Positions 8,340 through 17,167 are shown, numbered from the stretch's first letter. The stretch is DNA of 53,576 nt from CAVURW01 sp963743595 (GCA_963743595.1 CAVURW010000134.1:1-53576); one strand, 5' to 3'. Program-made: numbers and translations. The notes: generated by a model from the letters alone, not told the origin.

Positions 8340-8948
8340 TTACCAGCTGCGCGACCACTTGAAATTAGGCTTATCGTACGGCTGATCGTTGCAACTCCAG
8401 ACGGCTACAGTATCCGTAACTGATCTGCTAAAATCGCCATTTACCGGATCCGGTACCCCGACGATTTCGTTATTGTAGTCGGCGTCGATTCCGATTGTGA
8501 AATAGGCATCTTTTCCATCGCATGTAAAATACTGGAGTGGCACTCCATTCTGATCCACGTGGTCTTTCCGAAGAGAGAGATATTGTGTATTTCGAAAGTT
8601 TAGCTCAGTTTTTACTACTAATCCTGTTTTCGCGTTTATGTTCCCGTAGAGTGCCTGAAATAACGCCACGGTTCCGGGGAGCACTTGAGTGGGAGGCTTG
8701 CCAGGAGCCGCTCCTAAAAAGAGGTCCCCGCTTTTATAGTTGGAGCCTGCAGGCTGCGGAAGCTCGCCATAGTCTGAGCGATACTGAATAATAGCCGTTT
8801 TAATGGATATACACATCGCTGTATCGGTTGCACGGGGCGATGTTGGACGATAATCGACTGCCGGTATTGTTATCGCAAGTAATACGGCAAGGATAAGGCA
8901 GACAACAGCCACTTCCTGAACAGTTACCTTTTGGATCCATAGGTTCAT
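8340..8948 (-). CDS. Pilin-like tandem paralogue, second copy
   Basis: About 202 residues from the ATG at 8948; a GTG at 8957 that directly abuts the upstream stop is an alternative. The N-terminal helix TVQEVAVVCLILAVLLAITIP has a glutamate where type IV pilins and pseudopilins carry Glu5, and ends with the familiar LLAITIPAV-type sequence. The residue before the mature part is Lys rather than the Gly needed by prepilin peptidase. The middle (MCISIKTAIIQYRSDYGELP) and the C-terminus (NDQPYDKPNFKWSRSW) match the neighbouring copies. The three genes are nearly contiguous and form one operon. A structural or assembly role in a secretion-like system is possible, but no ATPase or prepilin peptidase gene is nearby. 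Confidence 0.7.
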   Translation of the reverse strand: MNLWIQKVTVQEVAVVCLILAVLLAITIPAVDYRPTSPRATDTAMCISIKTAIIQYRSDYGELPQPAGSNYKSGDLFLGAAPGKPPTQVLPGTVALFQALYGNINAKTGLVVKTELNFRNTQYLSLRKDHVDQNGVPLQYFTCDGKDAYFTIGIDADYNNEIVGVPDPVNGDFSRSVTDTVAVWSCNDQPYDKPNFKWSRSW

Positions 8949-8957
8949 AGAGATCAC

Positions 8958-9578
8958 TCACCAGCTATGCGACCACCTTCGATTCGGCTTATCATAGGAC
9001 TGGTCATTGCAGCACCAGACCGCTATTCCCTCGTCGAGTTCGCCGGTGAAATCACCTTTTTCGAAATCGGGTATTCCGTTTAACTTGGAAGAATTCGTGG
9101 AATCCATCGCGATCGAAGGATAGGCAGGTAATCCGCCCACCCTAAAGGACTGAATAGGCACACCGTTGAAATCGAGTTGGCTTGGAGCCTTGGTCAAGTA
9201 CGGCGTATTGCGCGTGTTGAGTCCCGTATTGACCGCAAGTCCGGTATGACCGTCGACGTTTCCCATTAGCGCTCGAAACATCACGATCGTGCCGGGCAAC
9301 AACTGTGTCGGCGTCTTTCCCGGCTCAGCACCCGCGTACACCACGCCGTTTTTCTGGAACGCGCCTGGTGGAAACGGTAGCTCACCGTAATCGGATTGAT
9401 ACTCAACGATCGCGGTTTTGATTGAGACGCAGAGTGCCGTGTCTCGCGCCCTATAGGTGACGAGCAGGCCTTGAGGAGCGACGTCAACACCTACAAGCAT
9501 AAGAAGCAAGCAAGCTACGCCTAAAACGACGAGGACCTCACGGAGCGTGATTCGCATCGTGAACAGTGAAGAGGACAT
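8958..9578 (-). CDS. Pilin-like tandem paralogue, first copy
   Basis: About 206 residues from the ATG at 9578; a TTG at 9587 and an ATG at 9557 also fit, the last starting right at the hydrophobic helix. The helix TLREVLVVLGVACLLLMLVG aligns with the prepilin signature TLIELLVVIAI, keeping the Glu at the fifth place but with Arg-Ile instead of Gly-Phe around the cleavage site. The downstream CVSIKTAIVEYQSDYGELP and PTQLLPGTIVMFRALMG segments and the terminal NDQSYDKPNRRWSHSW are shared with the two downstream copies. It is the promoter-proximal gene of the trio; the promoter should lie in the spacer 9579-9671 shared with the divergent gene at 9672. Confidence 0.7.
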   Translation of the reverse strand: MSSSLFTMRITLREVLVVLGVACLLLMLVGVDVAPQGLLVTYRARDTALCVSIKTAIVEYQSDYGELPFPPGAFQKNGVVYAGAEPGKTPTQLLPGTIVMFRALMGNVDGHTGLAVNTGLNTRNTPYLTKAPSQLDFNGVPIQSFRVGGLPAYPSIAMDSTNSSKLNGIPDFEKGDFTGELDEGIAVWCCNDQSYDKPNRRWSHSW

Positions 9579-9671
9579 TCCACGCAAGGTACGCCTCTGC
9601 TATCTTTACTGCAAACGCGATTAACCTCCAAAGATTGACGTTTTAACTAGCTGCTTGTAGTATGTGCAAAT

Positions 9672-10598
9672 ATGTCAGAGACTCAACAACCTTCCTCCAC
9701 TCCGCCAACGGAGGCGCTTGTCGAGGAGGTTGCACCTGCTGTCGAGCGGGGAGCCAGCGCGGAGGAGAAATCGGCTTTCGTGGGCCACGCTCTTCATAGT
9801 GTGGAGGAATCGGTGGGCAAGCTGGACATGGTGGCTGCGGACGCCAGTAAAGTGGCGGTGGACGCCGGTAAGGTCGGCACAGCCGCGCGGGAAGCTGCCC
9901 TCACGGAGGGCTCGGTCATTGCACGGCGATTAGGCACAATTGCGCGCCCGCTGGGGATCGCTGGCCTGGCGCTTTCGGGTGGCGTGACCGCGTATCGCGT
10001 GGCCAAGGATATTCAAAAGCACGATTACCACGCCGCTACGGAAGCTGTGGCGGAATTTGGCGGCGGGCTTGCAGCTGGCATTGCGTTGGCCGAAGCAGGA
10101 GCCGCTCTCGGTGCGCTCACGGGACCTGCGGCTCCGGTGGCGGTACCAGTTTTGACGCTTGCGGGCGGGATCGCTGGCGGTTTTCTGGGAGAGAAAGCGG
10201 CTAAGGAGGTGCTGGAAGGCGCGGAGCACCTCGGCCATGAATTGAAGGAGAAATTCGAGCGCGTGGAACATCGCGTGGCCGCATGGATTCACGAGACATT
10301 CGGCGGCTCGGAGCTGGATCACATCCATCAAACCGATTTGCAACTCTCTGAAGAACTGGCAGCGAACCCCGCGTTCCACGATATCGCGGAAAACTACAGC
10401 GAGGCTTTTGCGGATCATTCCACGACGCTAGAGTTGGGCCTGAACGGTGGATTGGACAAGCACGCCGTCTGTAAGAATTTTGTCGCGGGCGTCACTCAAT
10501 TGCAGCAGGAGACGCGTGACGCGATTACGGCCCGGACTGCCACGCATTCAACGGCGGAAGGCGGCGAAAGCCATGAGACCGGGCTCTCAATGGCCTGA
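9672..10598 (+). CDS. Glycine-zipper, Ala/Gly-rich membrane-interacting protein
   Basis: 308 residues from the ATG at 9672; no signal peptide. The N-terminal 90 residues are hydrophilic, acidic and helical (VDAGKVGTAAREAALTEGS). Two hydrophobic glycine-rich segments follow, about 92-112 (RPLGIAGLALSGGVTAYR) and 128-175 (FGGGLAAGIALAEAGAALGA, then LTLAGGIAGGFLGEKAAKEV), with the GxxxG spacing of glycine zippers. A charged helical section follows (GHELKEKFERVEHRVAAWIH), then a soluble C-terminal part of about 110 residues. This layout, a soluble front, a hairpin-like hydrophobic core and a soluble tail, occurs in pore-forming effectors and some phage-type ejection proteins, but I cannot name a family. 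It is divergent from the pilin-like operon and convergent with the unknown gene at 10634. Secretion by another system is speculative. Confidence 0.72.
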   Translation: MSETQQPSSTPPTEALVEEVAPAVERGASAEEKSAFVGHALHSVEESVGKLDMVAADASKVAVDAGKVGTAAREAALTEGSVIARRLGTIARPLGIAGLALSGGVTAYRVAKDIQKHDYHAATEAVAEFGGGLAAGIALAEAGAALGALTGPAAPVAVPVLTLAGGIAGGFLGEKAAKEVLEGAEHLGHELKEKFERVEHRVAAWIHETFGGSELDHIHQTDLQLSEELAANPAFHDIAENYSEAFADHSTTLELGLNGGLDKHAVCKNFVAGVTQLQQETRDAITARTATHSTAEGGESHETGLSMA

Positions 10599-10633
10599 CC
10601 CTGCCTCAATAGAGTACTCCCGTCAGGACAGGC

Positions 10634-11014
10634 TTAGTCTGTGACGAGATTGATCCGGAGATCCCGGAAATCCATGTCATCAGCCGAGTCATCCCAAGCC
10701 ATCCCAATAGGGCCGACCGTGGTTCCATTTGAGGCAATCCACGGCAGCTCGGCGTTAAGAAACGCCCGTTTATGAAAGGCGACCATGTTCAATTGATAAT
10801 CGAAGGGTTGGGGCGGAAGAACGAGATTGAGCGGGCGTAAGTGGGAGCCAATTTGATGGCCATAGCGAACGTCGCCGATGTAGAGAACGAGAGCCTGTTC
10901 CCACGCCGAATTCAAAACTGCATCAATGAATGCGGTTTTTCCGGCGCCGATAAAGCGGGTTTGTACGGTGGTGGGGAGCAGCGGGATCAGGTTGTTATCG
11001 GGATCGAGGTACAT
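10634..11014 (-). CDS. Hypothetical protein (126 residues), unknown family
   Basis: 126 residues from the ATG at 11014, 62 bases before the Rrf2 gene's stop in the same orientation. There is no signal peptide or membrane helix. The sequence has a proline-rich centre (LRPLNLVLPPQPFDYQ) and an acidic C-terminal part (MAWDDSADDMDFRDLRINL); the pattern is of a small beta-rich domain. I do not recognise the family. It converges with the glycine-zipper gene, whose stop is 35 bases away. A role with that protein, for example as a chaperone or immunity factor, is possible only from position. Confidence 0.6.
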   Translation of the reverse strand: MYLDPDNNLIPLLPTTVQTRFIGAGKTAFIDAVLNSAWEQALVLYIGDVRYGHQIGSHLRPLNLVLPPQPFDYQLNMVAFHKRAFLNAELPWIASNGTTVGPIGMAWDDSADDMDFRDLRINLVTD

Positions 11015-11076
11015 GGTAGTGAGTTTTCGTTAAGTTAGGACAGAAAGCGTGCCGGGAAGCGCCTTTTATACCAACA

Positions 11077-11547
11077 TTAAATTTCGAACTGCCAAGGCCC
11101 GGAAGGCGTGGCGCGACGCTGGACCACTTCCTGGAGGACGCGGTCGAGCCGGTAATTATCGAGGATATCGGCGATGGCGTCTCGCACCTGTTTCATGGCA
11201 ATGCGCAGTCCACAGGTCTCTTCGTTCGGGCAGGTACAGGGCTCGTACGCGGTTTGGCTCACGCAGGGGATGGGGGCCAGGGGGCCATCGAGCAGTCGTA
11301 TCACTTCGCCCAGCGTGATATCGGTGGTGGCGCGAGCCAGTGAGTAGCCGCCCTCGACACCGCGCTTGCTCTTTAAAATGCCGCCATTACGCAGGGCGAG
11401 GAGAATTTGTTCCAGGAACTTATCCGGGATGTTCGTGCGTTCAGCGACGGAGGAGATTTGGATGAGGCTATTGGGGCGGGCGATCGATTCCAAACCGATC
11501 TCGACGAGGGCACGGACGGCATACTCGCCTTTCTTAGATAAGCGCAT
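11077..11547 (-). CDS. Rrf2 family transcriptional regulator with cysteine cluster
   Basis: 156 residues from the ATG at 11547. The N-terminus is a typical Rrf2 winged helix (MRLSKKGEYAVRALVEIGL, then IPDKFLEQILLALRNGGILK and RGVEGGYSLAR). Near residues 95-115 there is a cysteine cluster in CVSQTAYEPCTCPNEETCGL, four cysteines spaced C-x8-C-x-C-x5-C. The IscR/NsrR/RsrR group uses three cysteines here to hold an iron-sulfur cluster, so this one could sense iron, redox or nitric oxide. Length is normal for the family. Target genes are not evident; no suf or isc genes lie in the window. It is divergent from the membrane-anchored protein at 11667, which could be a target. Confidence 0.88.
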   Translation of the reverse strand: MRLSKKGEYAVRALVEIGLESIARPNSLIQISSVAERTNIPDKFLEQILLALRNGGILKSKRGVEGGYSLARATTDITLGEVIRLLDGPLAPIPCVSQTAYEPCTCPNEETCGLRIAMKQVRDAIADILDNYRLDRVLQEVVQRRATPSGPWQFEI

Positions 11548-11666
11548 GGTCGAATGTCTACAGGAGGAGTCGAGAATTCAAGGGAAAAGCGGATTTTAGG
11601 CGAATTTTCAAGGAGGCCTTTGTACGTTTGATTTTCTTGGAACGGGGCGACATGCTCCCTGCACTC

Positions 11667-12347
11667 ATGAAGCGTGTTCTGATTCTGATCTTGCTCGCAC
11701 TCGGCGGATTGCCGTTAGTCGCGAAGACCCATGACGTGCCCGAGCTGGACATGACTCTCGATCTTCCAGATAGCTGGGAGGAGCTGCACGTTAAGGATCC
11801 GAGAATCGTTTTCGGGGCATACGAGGCTTCAAGTATGGTTGATATCAGCAAAGTCGATGTGGGATGGCCCGTGTACGCCTCGCGGCTTAAGAGCGAAACG
11901 TACACGGAGCGATTTAAGCAAGGATATGCCAAGGCTCTGGAGGCGCGAGGGACAGAGATCAAAATTGTGGGTTACGAAAACTCAAAGCTGGGAGGCTTGC
12001 CCGCGTACCTCTTTTGGGGCGAGCGTATCGATAAAGGGGTGAAAAAGTTCTTTTATGAAGACCTCGTTATTGTGAATACAAACACCTACATCCTTCACAT
12101 TCACGGCCCCGATTCGACTTACGAGTCCTACAAACAGATTGCTCAGTCGTGTACGTTTAATCACCCGAGCGACGCTGAAGCAAGTGCAACGGGCTCCAAG
12201 GGCTACGTCTCGCTGGTTCGCGACGGGCTAAGCCACACGTACACTGCGGCGATTATCTTGTTTCTCATTAGCGGGACCATCGCCGGATTTTTATTGTTCA
12301 TCTTCGTTGTCTGCTGGTTCTACTTGCGGAAACGAACGGCGCATTAG
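11667..12347 (+). CDS. Exported protein with C-terminal membrane anchor, unknown function
   Basis: About 226 residues from the ATG at 11667, chosen because it opens a signal peptide (MKRVLILILLALGGLPLVA); upstream ATGs at 11652 and a longer frame from 11628 exist. The exported domain (about 20-170) has strands and helices of the kind seen in PsbP-like or DUF1795-like lipoprotein domains (LDLPDSWEELHVKDPR, SAYL-type GLPAYLFWGERIDK, NTYILHIHGPDSTY, QIAQSCTF). A single strong transmembrane helix lies near the C-terminus (IILFLISGTIAGFLLFIFVV), followed by a basic tail RKRTAH, so the domain would face outside the cytoplasmic membrane. Function unknown. Divergent from the Rrf2 gene. Confidence 0.7.
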   Translation: MKRVLILILLALGGLPLVAKTHDVPELDMTLDLPDSWEELHVKDPRIVFGAYEASSMVDISKVDVGWPVYASRLKSETYTERFKQGYAKALEARGTEIKIVGYENSKLGGLPAYLFWGERIDKGVKKFFYEDLVIVNTNTYILHIHGPDSTYESYKQIAQSCTFNHPSDAEASATGSKGYVSLVRDGLSHTYTAAIILFLISGTIAGFLLFIFVVCWFYLRKRTAH

Positions 12348-12445
12348 GGCGTGCTCAAACGGCTTATTGCGGAGCGATCAAAACGTCTGCTGTGCGCTCT
12401 GCGAGCGTTACGGTCAGCTAAGCAGTTCCCGAGTTCGTGGACCCG

Positions 12446-13915
12446 TTAAGCCAGAATGCCACGGACCACCCGGGCTTCTTCTACGCCAACGAGCCGTTGT
12501 TCAAGCCCCTGGTAGCGATAAGTGAATTGACTGGCATCGATTCCAAACTGATGAAGGATGGTGGCGTTCAAATCCCGAATGTGAACGGGATTTTCGAGGA
12601 TGTTATAGCTGAAGTCATCCGTGACGCCGTAGGAAACGCCGGGTTTGATACCGCCACCGGCCATCCACATGGTAAAACAGCGGGGATGGTGGTCGCGTCC
12701 GTAATCGGTGTGGGTCAACTTACCCTGGCAATAGACCGTGCGTCCGAATTCTCCTCCCCAAACAACAAGGGTGTCTTCCAAGAGGCCCCGTTGTTTCAGA
12801 TCGCTGATCAGTCCGAAGCAACCCTGGTCGACATCGCGACACTGGTTGGTTAGGTTTTTAGGCAACTTGCTGTGCTGATCCCATCCGCGGTGATAAACTT
12901 GGACGAAGCGAACACCTCGCTCGACCATGCGGCGGGCCAGGAGACAATTCGCGGCAAAGGTGCCAGGCTCTTTAACGTCTTTTCCATAAAGATCCAGCGT
13001 TGCCTGACTTTCTTCGCCCATATTGGTGAGCTCTGGCACAGAGGTCTGCATGCGGAAAGCCATTTCATATTGAGAAATGCGCGCATCAATTTCTGGATCA
13101 CCCACGCGCACTTGTTCGATTTGGTTCATTTTGTCGAGACCATCGAGCATGTCGCGGCGGGTATCTCGATCTACGCCATCGGGATCGGATAGAAAGAGCA
13201 CGGGGTCACCCGCGCCACGCAGGGCGACACCTGAGTATTTGGCGGGTAAGTAACCACTGGACCAGAGTCGAGATGAAAGTGCCTGGATATTCGTGGTGGC
13301 GCTAAACTTAGAGGTGAGGACGACGAAAGTTGGCAGATTCTCGTTCATGGATCCAAGTCCATAGGAAATCCAGGCGCCTAATGAGGGACGTCCCTGGTTC
13401 ATATTGCCCGTGTTGATGTAGGTGATGGCTGGTTCGTGGTTGATAGCTTCAGTCCAGACGGTTTTTATGACAGCCAGGTCATCCACTACCTGGGCTGTCC
13501 AAGGCAGAAGTTCGCTCACCCAAGTTCCATTAGCCCCATATTGGTTAAAGTTAAAAGCCGATGGTGCTAGTGGAAAACGGGCCTGGCCGGAAGTCATTCC
13601 GGTGAGGCGCTGTCCCTTCCGGACAGAATCCGGCAGGTCTTTGTCGAACATGGCCCTCAGTGCGGGCTTGTAATCCCACATATCGATCTGCGAGGGTGCC
13701 CCAGCCATAAAAAGATAGATGGCTCGCTTAGCCTTTGGGAAGAAATTGGGTAGGGTAGCGAGTTTTTGTTCTGGTGACAGCGCCATCGCCATTTGGGAAA
13801 AGAGCGCGGGGCTCATCAGGCTGGCGAGGGCGAGGCCACCTAGTCCTTTTGCACCAGTGCCAAGAAATTGTCGGCGGGTGACTTGCTGGTTGTAGTAAGT
13901 AATAGGGTCGTGCAT
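12446..13915 (-). CDS. DUF1501 domain protein with Tat-type signal
   Basis: 489 residues from the ATG at 13915, 15 bases after the stop of the PSD1 gene. The N-terminus carries a Tat-like signal (TRRQFLGTGAKGLGGLALAS). The body is a DUF1501 protein of the alkaline phosphatase/sulfatase-like superfamily: KRAIYLFMAGAPSQIDMWDYKP, NHEPAITYINTGNMNQGRPS, LGAWISYGLGSMNENLP, EPGTFAANCLLARRMVERG, RFVQVYHRGWDQHSKLP, LVVWGGEFGRTVYCQGK, DYGRDHHPRCFTMWMAGGG. DUF1501 genes regularly sit next to PSD1 genes in planctomycetes and verrucomicrobia. The biochemical function is unproven; a periplasmic role in polysaccharide or sulfated-sugar processing is commonly suggested. It is the last gene of the operon. Confidence 0.92.
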   Translation of the reverse strand: MHDPITYYNQQVTRRQFLGTGAKGLGGLALASLMSPALFSQMAMALSPEQKLATLPNFFPKAKRAIYLFMAGAPSQIDMWDYKPALRAMFDKDLPDSVRKGQRLTGMTSGQARFPLAPSAFNFNQYGANGTWVSELLPWTAQVVDDLAVIKTVWTEAINHEPAITYINTGNMNQGRPSLGAWISYGLGSMNENLPTFVVLTSKFSATTNIQALSSRLWSSGYLPAKYSGVALRGAGDPVLFLSDPDGVDRDTRRDMLDGLDKMNQIEQVRVGDPEIDARISQYEMAFRMQTSVPELTNMGEESQATLDLYGKDVKEPGTFAANCLLARRMVERGVRFVQVYHRGWDQHSKLPKNLTNQCRDVDQGCFGLISDLKQRGLLEDTLVVWGGEFGRTVYCQGKLTHTDYGRDHHPRCFTMWMAGGGIKPGVSYGVTDDFSYNILENPVHIRDLNATILHQFGIDASQFTYRYQGLEQRLVGVEEARVVRGILA

Positions 13916-13930
13916 GTGATGGAGTCTCCG

Positions 13931-16900
13931 TTAGTTATTGAGTGATTCGTCCAGGTTGAGAAACTGACTGGCCACCATGGTCCAGGCGGCTTGTTCCGGG
14001 GCAGGCGCATCCATGGGCTGAGGGGAATCACCGATTTTAAGGAGTGTGGTGGCTTCCTGCGGATTCTTTTCGTAAACAGCGAGAAACTTATTCAAGCTTA
14101 GCATAAGAACCTGTTTCTCATCGGAAGAGAGTGGACGGGCCAAGAGGCGATTCGACATATAGTCGAGCCGTGCCTCAGGTGTGTTTCCAGCGTGGATAGC
14201 AAGATTTGCGAAATGTCGGGCTGCTTCCATATATTGCGGATCATTCATTATCGCGAGGGCTTGCAAAGGGGTATCTGTTCGTTCACGGCGGACGACACAG
14301 GTTTCGCGGGAAGGGGCATTAAAGGTTTCCAAGCCTGGAGGCGGGGCGGATCGTTTCCAGAAGGTGTAGAGACTACGCCGGTAAAGCGCTTCGCCTGAAT
14401 CTTGCTTATAAGTTTTTGTGTTCGATTCCGGCATGGCCACGGCCTCCCAAATCCCAGGCGGTTGGTACGGTTTGACACTGGGGCCGCCGATTTTGGCAAT
14501 GAGCAGATTACCTACAGCGAGAGCCTGATCACGGATTACCTCAGCATCCAGGCGATAACGCGGGCCGCGGGATACGAGCCGATTCTCGGGATCTGCCTCG
14601 ACGAGTTGTGGAGTTTCATCACTGGATTGCCGATAAGCAGAGGACATGACCATGAGCTTCAACATGTGTTTCACGTCCCATCCTGATTCCCGGAACTCGA
14701 CTGCAAGCCAATCGAGCAAGGGTTGATTGACCGGACGTTCACCCATAATGCCGAAGTCTTCCGATGTTTTGACAATGCCTACGCCGAAACATTGTTGCCA
14801 GAAGCGATTTACAGTCACGCGGGCGAGCAGGGGATTATCTGGGCTTACCAGCCATTTGGCCAGACCCAAACGGTTTCTCGGCTGATCGGCGGGAAGAAGT
14901 GGAGGAATGGCTTGGGGTACGTCGGGGACTACCTTATCTCCTAGCTGGTCATACTGGCCACGTTTCAGGATGTAGGCGAATGGGGCATCGGGCTTCTCCT
15001 CCATGACAAGGCTCACTGGGCTGCGCTGACGGATCGCGTCCTGCTCTGCCACAAGTCGTTTCTTCTGTTCTACTAACTTAGAATAGGTGACATCTCGTCG
15101 GGCCAGATAGAGCGAGATGTAGGCGTCTTGCTGGCTGGGGCTCCATTGGGTTGGATTACCCGACGCCTGTAATGCCAAGGCTCGCTCGTCTTCGGTCATG
15201 CGCAGGGCTTCGTCCTGGGAAAGCACCCGATGGTAAACTCGAATGTCCTGCAGGGAGGCGTTTTTCAGTTCTCCTCCTGATCCTCGTTTTCCGATTCTGA
15301 GGGGAGCTTTGGCTAGGATGGATCCGTCAACGACCGGAAGATCGGATTTAATACTTTGCTTTACGCCATCAAAATAGATCCGCATTCCATCGGCTTTACC
15401 GGAACCATCATAGGTGACGCAGATATTTTGCCAAATATCTTGGGGCAGATTTTTATCGGTAGTCGCTTTTACGGTTTTTTGGGGGCCGCTATTAAAAACC
15501 AAGGAAACTCGATTCGCTTCAAACACCAACTGCCATCCGCACTGGTTATCATTTTCGTCGATATGAGCCATTATAACGCCCGAGACTTTGGCACTCGCCT
15601 TAACCCAAAAAGTGGTGCTGAAGCTATCACCCGTATCGTAGTTGCCCACGTCAGGAAATTCGGCACTCGCCTTTCCATCAAAGAGAGGTGCCTTTCCCAC
15701 TGCACCTTCCGTCCATTTCGGTTCGGAAGTGAATTGAGCCAGATTTCCCTCCTTCGTCTTGATTTGGCTACCGGAGCCTTCTTGGAGCGGGAGAGACAAT
15801 TCCATTTTATCGTCACTCACAGGCTTCAGGGTCACGGTCCAATCCAGATCCTTTGCCAGTTTAGGGAGCATGGCCTTAAGGGCCGCGATCCTGGCGTCAA
15901 GCGGCTTTTGAACAGAATTGAGCTCGCCGGGCACAGCTTCCCAACGTGCACGGTCTTCTGGTGAGGGCACCAAGATGTTGGGGGGTGCATCCATCCGATT
16001 TCCATCTAAAGCCGACTGTGTTGTATTTCGGAAGAATGCCGCCATGGAGTAGCAGTCTTTCTGGCTAATTGGATCGAATTTATGATCGTGACAGGCGGCG
16101 CAGCCCATCGTTTCACCCAGAAAAACCTCAGAGGTCGTATCTACCCGCTCTTTGGCATACATCGCCAGGACTTCGTCGTTAATGCTTCCCCCTTCACCGG
16201 TGGATGGGGCACATCGATTGAACCCGGAGGCTATCTTTTGTTCCATGGTAGCGTTTGGCAAGAGATCGCCTGCCAACTGTTCAATAGTGAATTCATCAAA
16301 CTTCATGTTCTGGTTGAGGGCGTTAATCACCCAGTCTCGGTAGGGCCAAATGGAGCGGTAGTTATCGATATGTATCCCGTGCGTATCGCCATAACGGGCT
16401 GCGTCCAGCCAATAGCGGCCCTCATGTTCTCCGTAAGCAGGACTGGACAGCAGACGATCCACCACTTTTTCATAGGCGTTCGGTGAGTTATCGTTAACAA
16501 ACTTATCAACTTCTTCCGGCGAAGGCGGTAATCCAGTGAGGTCCAGCGTGACCCGGCGAATGAGGCTGCGGCGGTCCGCTTCTGGACGGGGTTCCAAGTT
16601 ATTTTGCTCCAATTTCGCCAGGATGAAATTATCTATTGGATTCGTTGGCCAAGACCAATACGACCAATGGGTGAACCCTGTGGGAGGGACAGCGGGTCGT
16701 ACTGGTTTAATATAGGACCAATGCGTCTCGTACACCGCGCCTTGCTTAATCCAGTTTTTAAGAAGGGCAATTTCCTCCGGCTTAAGAAGGTGATGCGACT
16801 TTGGCGGTGGCATTATCTCGCCAGGCTCGGTGCTGCTGATGCGCTGAAATACGGCACTTAGCTCTGGGTGACCGGGTATAAGGACAGGTTTTCCATTTGC

Positions 16901-17167
16901 ACGAGGCAAAAACGCAAAGGCTCCTCCGTCCAGCCGAAGGCCCGCCTTGCGCGATCCAGAATCTGGACCATGGCAAAGGTAGCAATTGGAGGAGAGAATG
17001 GGCTGTATTTGGTCGTTAAAGGAGATTTTCTCGGTACTCCAAGGAATAGATTCCGAGAGATCAGGCCCACTGACGGTGATGACGTGGGAGCGGTTCAAGA
17101 CGAACAAGCACGCGATAACAGTGCTGAGCGACACAAGAACCGTTATAAGCAAGAGACGAATCTTCAT
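13931..17167 (-). CDS. PSD1 protein: PSCyt1, DUF1549, LamG and DUF1553 domains
   Basis: 1078 residues from the ATG at 17167, overlapping the upstream stop by four bases. Order: an N-terminal membrane helix or signal (1-25), a planctomycete cytochrome C domain with one haem site CYLCH (62-66) and the closing PPPKSHHLLKPEE, a DUF1549/PSCyt2 domain (about 175-385) with a second haem-like CAACH (356-360), a complete LamG/concanavalin insert (about 470-640, YDTGDSFSTTFWVKASAK to LQDIRVYHRVLSQDE), and DUF1553/PSD1 (about 780-1040, RNRLGLAKWLVSPDNPLLAR, VNRFWQQCFGVGIVKTSEDF). These are large extracytoplasmic proteins of unproven function that co-occur with DUF1501. The LamG insert suggests carbohydrate binding. 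Confidence 0.93.
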   Translation of the reverse strand: MKIRLLLITVLVSLSTVIACLFVLNRSHVITVSGPDLSESIPWSTEKISFNDQIQPILSSNCYLCHGPDSGSRKAGLRLDGGAFAFLPRANGKPVLIPGHPELSAVFQRISSTEPGEIMPPPKSHHLLKPEEIALLKNWIKQGAVYETHWSYIKPVRPAVPPTGFTHWSYWSWPTNPIDNFILAKLEQNNLEPRPEADRRSLIRRVTLDLTGLPPSPEEVDKFVNDNSPNAYEKVVDRLLSSPAYGEHEGRYWLDAARYGDTHGIHIDNYRSIWPYRDWVINALNQNMKFDEFTIEQLAGDLLPNATMEQKIASGFNRCAPSTGEGGSINDEVLAMYAKERVDTTSEVFLGETMGCAACHDHKFDPISQKDCYSMAAFFRNTTQSALDGNRMDAPPNILVPSPEDRARWEAVPGELNSVQKPLDARIAALKAMLPKLAKDLDWTVTLKPVSDDKMELSLPLQEGSGSQIKTKEGNLAQFTSEPKWTEGAVGKAPLFDGKASAEFPDVGNYDTGDSFSTTFWVKASAKVSGVIMAHIDENDNQCGWQLVFEANRVSLVFNSGPQKTVKATTDKNLPQDIWQNICVTYDGSGKADGMRIYFDGVKQSIKSDLPVVDGSILAKAPLRIGKRGSGGELKNASLQDIRVYHRVLSQDEALRMTEDERALALQASGNPTQWSPSQQDAYISLYLARRDVTYSKLVEQKKRLVAEQDAIRQRSPVSLVMEEKPDAPFAYILKRGQYDQLGDKVVPDVPQAIPPLLPADQPRNRLGLAKWLVSPDNPLLARVTVNRFWQQCFGVGIVKTSEDFGIMGERPVNQPLLDWLAVEFRESGWDVKHMLKLMVMSSAYRQSSDETPQLVEADPENRLVSRGPRYRLDAEVIRDQALAVGNLLIAKIGGPSVKPYQPPGIWEAVAMPESNTKTYKQDSGEALYRRSLYTFWKRSAPPPGLETFNAPSRETCVVRRERTDTPLQALAIMNDPQYMEAARHFANLAIHAGNTPEARLDYMSNRLLARPLSSDEKQVLMLSLNKFLAVYEKNPQEATTLLKIGDSPQPMDAPAPEQAAWTMVASQFLNLDESLNN

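Noticed and set aside
5418..9578. Type II secretion or type IV pilus locus around the pilin-like genes
   Set aside because: No assembly ATPase, inner-membrane platform, secretin or prepilin peptidase gene is present nearby.
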